A stretch of 64,000 nucleotides of DNA from the NCBI RefSeq assembly GCF_001428105.1, contig NZ_LMSJ01000023.1:312147-376146 (forward strand), given 5' to 3'. The position numbers and the translations under genes were made by a program. The stretch's first letter is position 1. The number at the start of each line of letters is the position of its first letter. This stretch comes from Paenibacillus sp. Soil766 (lineage in GTDB: Bacteria; Bacillota; Bacilli; Paenibacillales; NBRC-103111). Positions 61,823-64,000 of this stretch are shown here, piece after piece. The notes under the pieces were generated by a model, which did not search any database, was not told where the DNA came from, and was given only the letters and a program-made list of their open reading frames with translations.

Positions 61823-64000
61823 TTAACCAAGCCTCTTACGATATTCGCTTGGCGTTACTCCCGTATATTTTTTAAACATCCGATTGAAAGAGGTAATATT
61901 CTGATACCCGACAGTCTTGGCGGCGTCATGAACTTTGATGCGGTTATCCGCTAGTAGGCTTGCCGCTTTGGCAATCCGGGTTTCGTTGATATAATCCACG
62001 ATATTTTTGCCGGTTTTCCCTTTAAAATAGGAGGACAAGTAGCCACTGCTCATTTTTAGCTTTTCAGCCAAAACATCCAAATAGATCTCTTCCGATAAGT
62101 GCTCGTTGATATATTCGATCACGAAGGAAGTAATCGGATACTTTTCCTCTTTTTTTTCTCGAACTGCTTCAGCTGTCTGCGTTACCCATTCTAACAACAA
62201 TTGCTCCAAATCCCGAAGCGTATTGCATAGCTGGATTCTATCATCCGAATCATGCAAGATTTCCTCCATACGGTCCGATTCAACAAAGTTAGGAACCACG
62301 GCATTCCGAAGTTTACCTACCATCGATTCCGCAAAGCGCATCAGCACAGCCGCAGTAAATTCCTTACCCTGCCATCTGGCATACAGACGTTCCATAAGTG
62401 CAGTCAGCTGCGCAGTGTTCCCTTCTTTCAAATTCGCTTCAAACTCTTTATCCTGATCCAGAGAGAAACCAACCGCCATTTGCCTGGCCGCACGTTTACG
62501 AATGATTTGTGTTTCATTAATTAACAAACGTTCTCCTACCAGATCCTGCACTTCCTCATAGGCTTTCGTTAAGTGATTTGAAGCTGAATGGATCGATGAA
62601 ATCGCAATGGTTACGATACCGTGATCTCTATCATGATCGAAAACATACTTCATTTGGTTCAGCAGCTCGTCTAAATCCGTCATGGCTTCGGTAAACACAT
62701 AGCTCAAAATTTGATCGTGTTCAACCTGAAACGTCAGTAAATCTGGAAATGCGGGCTTGAGCTTGCTGTCAATGAATGTCTTCATGTAATAGAGCCATTT
62801 CTGAAACACAGGCTGCGTGATGGCATCTATATTATTAGCCTTGATCTGAAACAGAATGAAAACAAATGGCTTGTCGGTAAAATCAAGGCTGACGGTGTCG
62901 TGATCAGAGCTGCGTATCGCTTTCAAATGATGGATAAACGACAGCTGCTTGCGAACCATCTGATTACCGTGAAGTTCGTTACTTATAATGTTAAATTCTT
63001 TGATATTCGAGCGATATGGTACATTTTCGTTCATGTCACGAATCGATTCTAGTACTTTTTTGAGCGGGTTGTTTATCCGCGCTGTAAATAGGAAAGAAAA
63101 CAATATGCTTAGCAAGATTGCCGCCACCACGGCTACAATCAGGGTAATGTTCAATCGATACTGACTGGCAATACGTTTAACGAGCACCCGATACACATAT
63201 TGATACCCGGTCACGTCACCCTTCATCATAAAATAATACTTATCATCATGGACGAACTCACCGACGCCACCACGTGTCTGCAATTCATCATAGGAAAGGA
63301 AGGGCTCCTGGTTCGGGCTCTCGACGATCGCTTGGCCGAGATCATTGTAAATGATAAAGTCATCGTAGATACTTTGATGAAACGCCTTGTACATTTTTTG
63401 GGCATTGAGAAAAACAACCATGTAGAAATCCGGATGATCATTGTCTCGGAATATAATTGGAATGAGCTCGCCCAATATCTGCGGCTGGTCACGAAAAATG
63501 GTATTAACCATTGTAGCAGATGGAAAAATCCGATTCGAGTAGGTTTCGGTGAATTGCTGCCTCCAGAATGCCAGTGGATATTCGCTGCTTGAATAAAACT
63601 TACTAAACATGTCTTCCGCATTCGTGCTCGTGCCTTTTTCCAGGACAATATCGTTCTGCTTGGAATAAATAGCTATGTTCTCTATAAACAAATAAGGATT
63701 GCCGACCCAAGTCGTAATATCACGCACGATCAGAGGGAAATTACGATAACTTGGGGACTTATGGAGATTTTGCACTTCGTTGCTATAATAAAACAGAAGC
63801 ATTTGCTTTTTGATCAGATTAAAATGATTTTCATAATTTCCCTTCGTATTTTCAAGCATCAGTGTATTGTATTTAACAATCTCCTTCCTGACGCTTTCTT
63901 TGGAAACGGACATGGAGTAAAGCGTAAGGGATGCGAACAAAACGATGATACAAAGGAATCCCGCGATAAGCCGTATAAAAAGAGAATTTGAATTATTCCG
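61823..64000 (-). CDS. Membrane-bound AraC-family regulator (partial, cut by right window edge)
   Basis: The minus-strand frame is open from the window end to 61823, about 725 codons, so the true start lies beyond the window. Visible parts are the N-terminal membrane segment (LIAGFLCIIVLFASLTLY), an extracytoplasmic sensor, a second membrane segment (LIVAVVAAILLSILFSFLF), a linker and an AraC double helix-turn-helix (LDVLAEKLKMSSGYLSSYF and AAKTVGYQNITSFNRMFKK). It is the same architecture as the 6250 regulator. Its position upstream of the GH106-like gene and LplABC suggests it activates them in response to an external sugar. Confidence 0.87.
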   Translation of the reverse strand, partial: RNNSNSLFIRLIAGFLCIIVLFASLTLYSMSVSKESVRKEIVKYNTLMLENTKGNYENHFNLIKKQMLLFYYSNEVQNLHKSPSYRNFPLIVRDITTWVGNPYLFIENIAIYSKQNDIVLEKGTSTNAEDMFSKFYSSSEYPLAFWRQQFTETYSNRIFPSATMVNTIFRDQPQILGELIPIIFRDNDHPDFYMVVFLNAQKMYKAFHQSIYDDFIIYNDLGQAIVESPNQEPFLSYDELQTRGGVGEFVHDDKYYFMMKGDVTGYQYVYRVLVKRIASQYRLNITLIVAVVAAILLSILFSFLFTARINNPLKKVLESIRDMNENVPYRSNIKEFNIISNELHGNQMVRKQLSFIHHLKAIRSSDHDTVSLDFTDKPFVFILFQIKANNIDAITQPVFQKWLYYMKTFIDSKLKPAFPDLLTFQVEHDQILSYVFTEAMTDLDELLNQMKYVFDHDRDHGIVTIAISSIHSASNHLTKAYEEVQDLVGERLLINETQIIRKRAARQMAVGFSLDQDKEFEANLKEGNTAQLTALMERLYARWQGKEFTAAVLMRFAESMVGKLRNAVVPNFVESDRMEEILHDSDDRIQLCNTLRDLEQLLLEWVTQTAEAVREKKEEKYPITSFVIEYINEHLSEEIYLDVLAEKLKMSSGYLSSYFKGKTGKNIVDYINETRIAKAASLLADNRIKVHDAAKTVGYQNITSFNRMFKKYTGVTPSEYRKRLG

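Overview
The window looks like a chromosomal segment of a Paenibacillus-type, low-GC, endospore-forming Firmicute. Supporting signs are an alpha/beta-type small acid-soluble spore protein gene behind a good sigma-G promoter, SLH-anchored secreted enzymes, YesM/YesN two-component genes, several membrane-bound AraC regulators, and LplABC-type oligosaccharide transporters. Most of it is carbohydrate-degradation DNA. No rRNA, tRNA, CRISPR array, phage or insertion sequence was recognised.

Layout. 1-4.7 kb: a histidine-degradation operon, hutH-hutU-hutI (minus strand, hutI cut by the window edge), with an intrinsic-terminator hairpin in the hutH leader. 4.7-6.2 kb: a DUF421 membrane protein and a largely empty stretch. 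6.2-18.4 kb: a membrane AraC regulator, a 1971-residue SLH-anchored alginate-lyase/heparinase-like protein, and an LplB-LplC-binding-protein operon. 18.4-48.6 kb: a large minus-strand arabinan-type locus, listed here from left to right (opposite to transcription): GH2 enzyme, GH127 enzyme, TlpA-like thioredoxin, a 15-copy hairpin repeat array, a membrane-anchored double sugar-binding protein, YesN, YesM, a YtfQRT-YjfF-type furanose transporter, a GH43 enzyme, a cohesin-SLH anchor, and a GH5-GH43 enzyme. 48.8-54.9 kb: two phytanoyl-CoA dioxygenase-family proteins, an AraC regulator, a Bcr/CflA-type exporter, the spore protein, an SDR oxidoreductase and two gene remnants. 54.9-64 kb: a second LplABC system, a GH106-like hydrolase and another membrane AraC regulator (cut by the right edge).

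How it may work. Four secreted glycosidases in the central locus end in dockerin modules. Three of them also carry a cohesin-like module next to the dockerin, and a fifth gene encodes a small cohesin-SLH protein able to hold such enzymes on the cell wall. This amounts to a cellulosome-like, possibly self-assembling surface system for arabinose-containing polysaccharide. Released furanoses would enter through the YtfQ-type transporter and be sensed by the anchored double binding protein with YesM/YesN. A shared box (GTGTAAA-x-AC, 17-18 bp before a TATAAT-like -10) stands before ytfQ, tlpA-GH127 and the GH2 gene and marks a candidate regulon. The assembly, regulatory and redox links are inferences; the domain and motif content is read directly.
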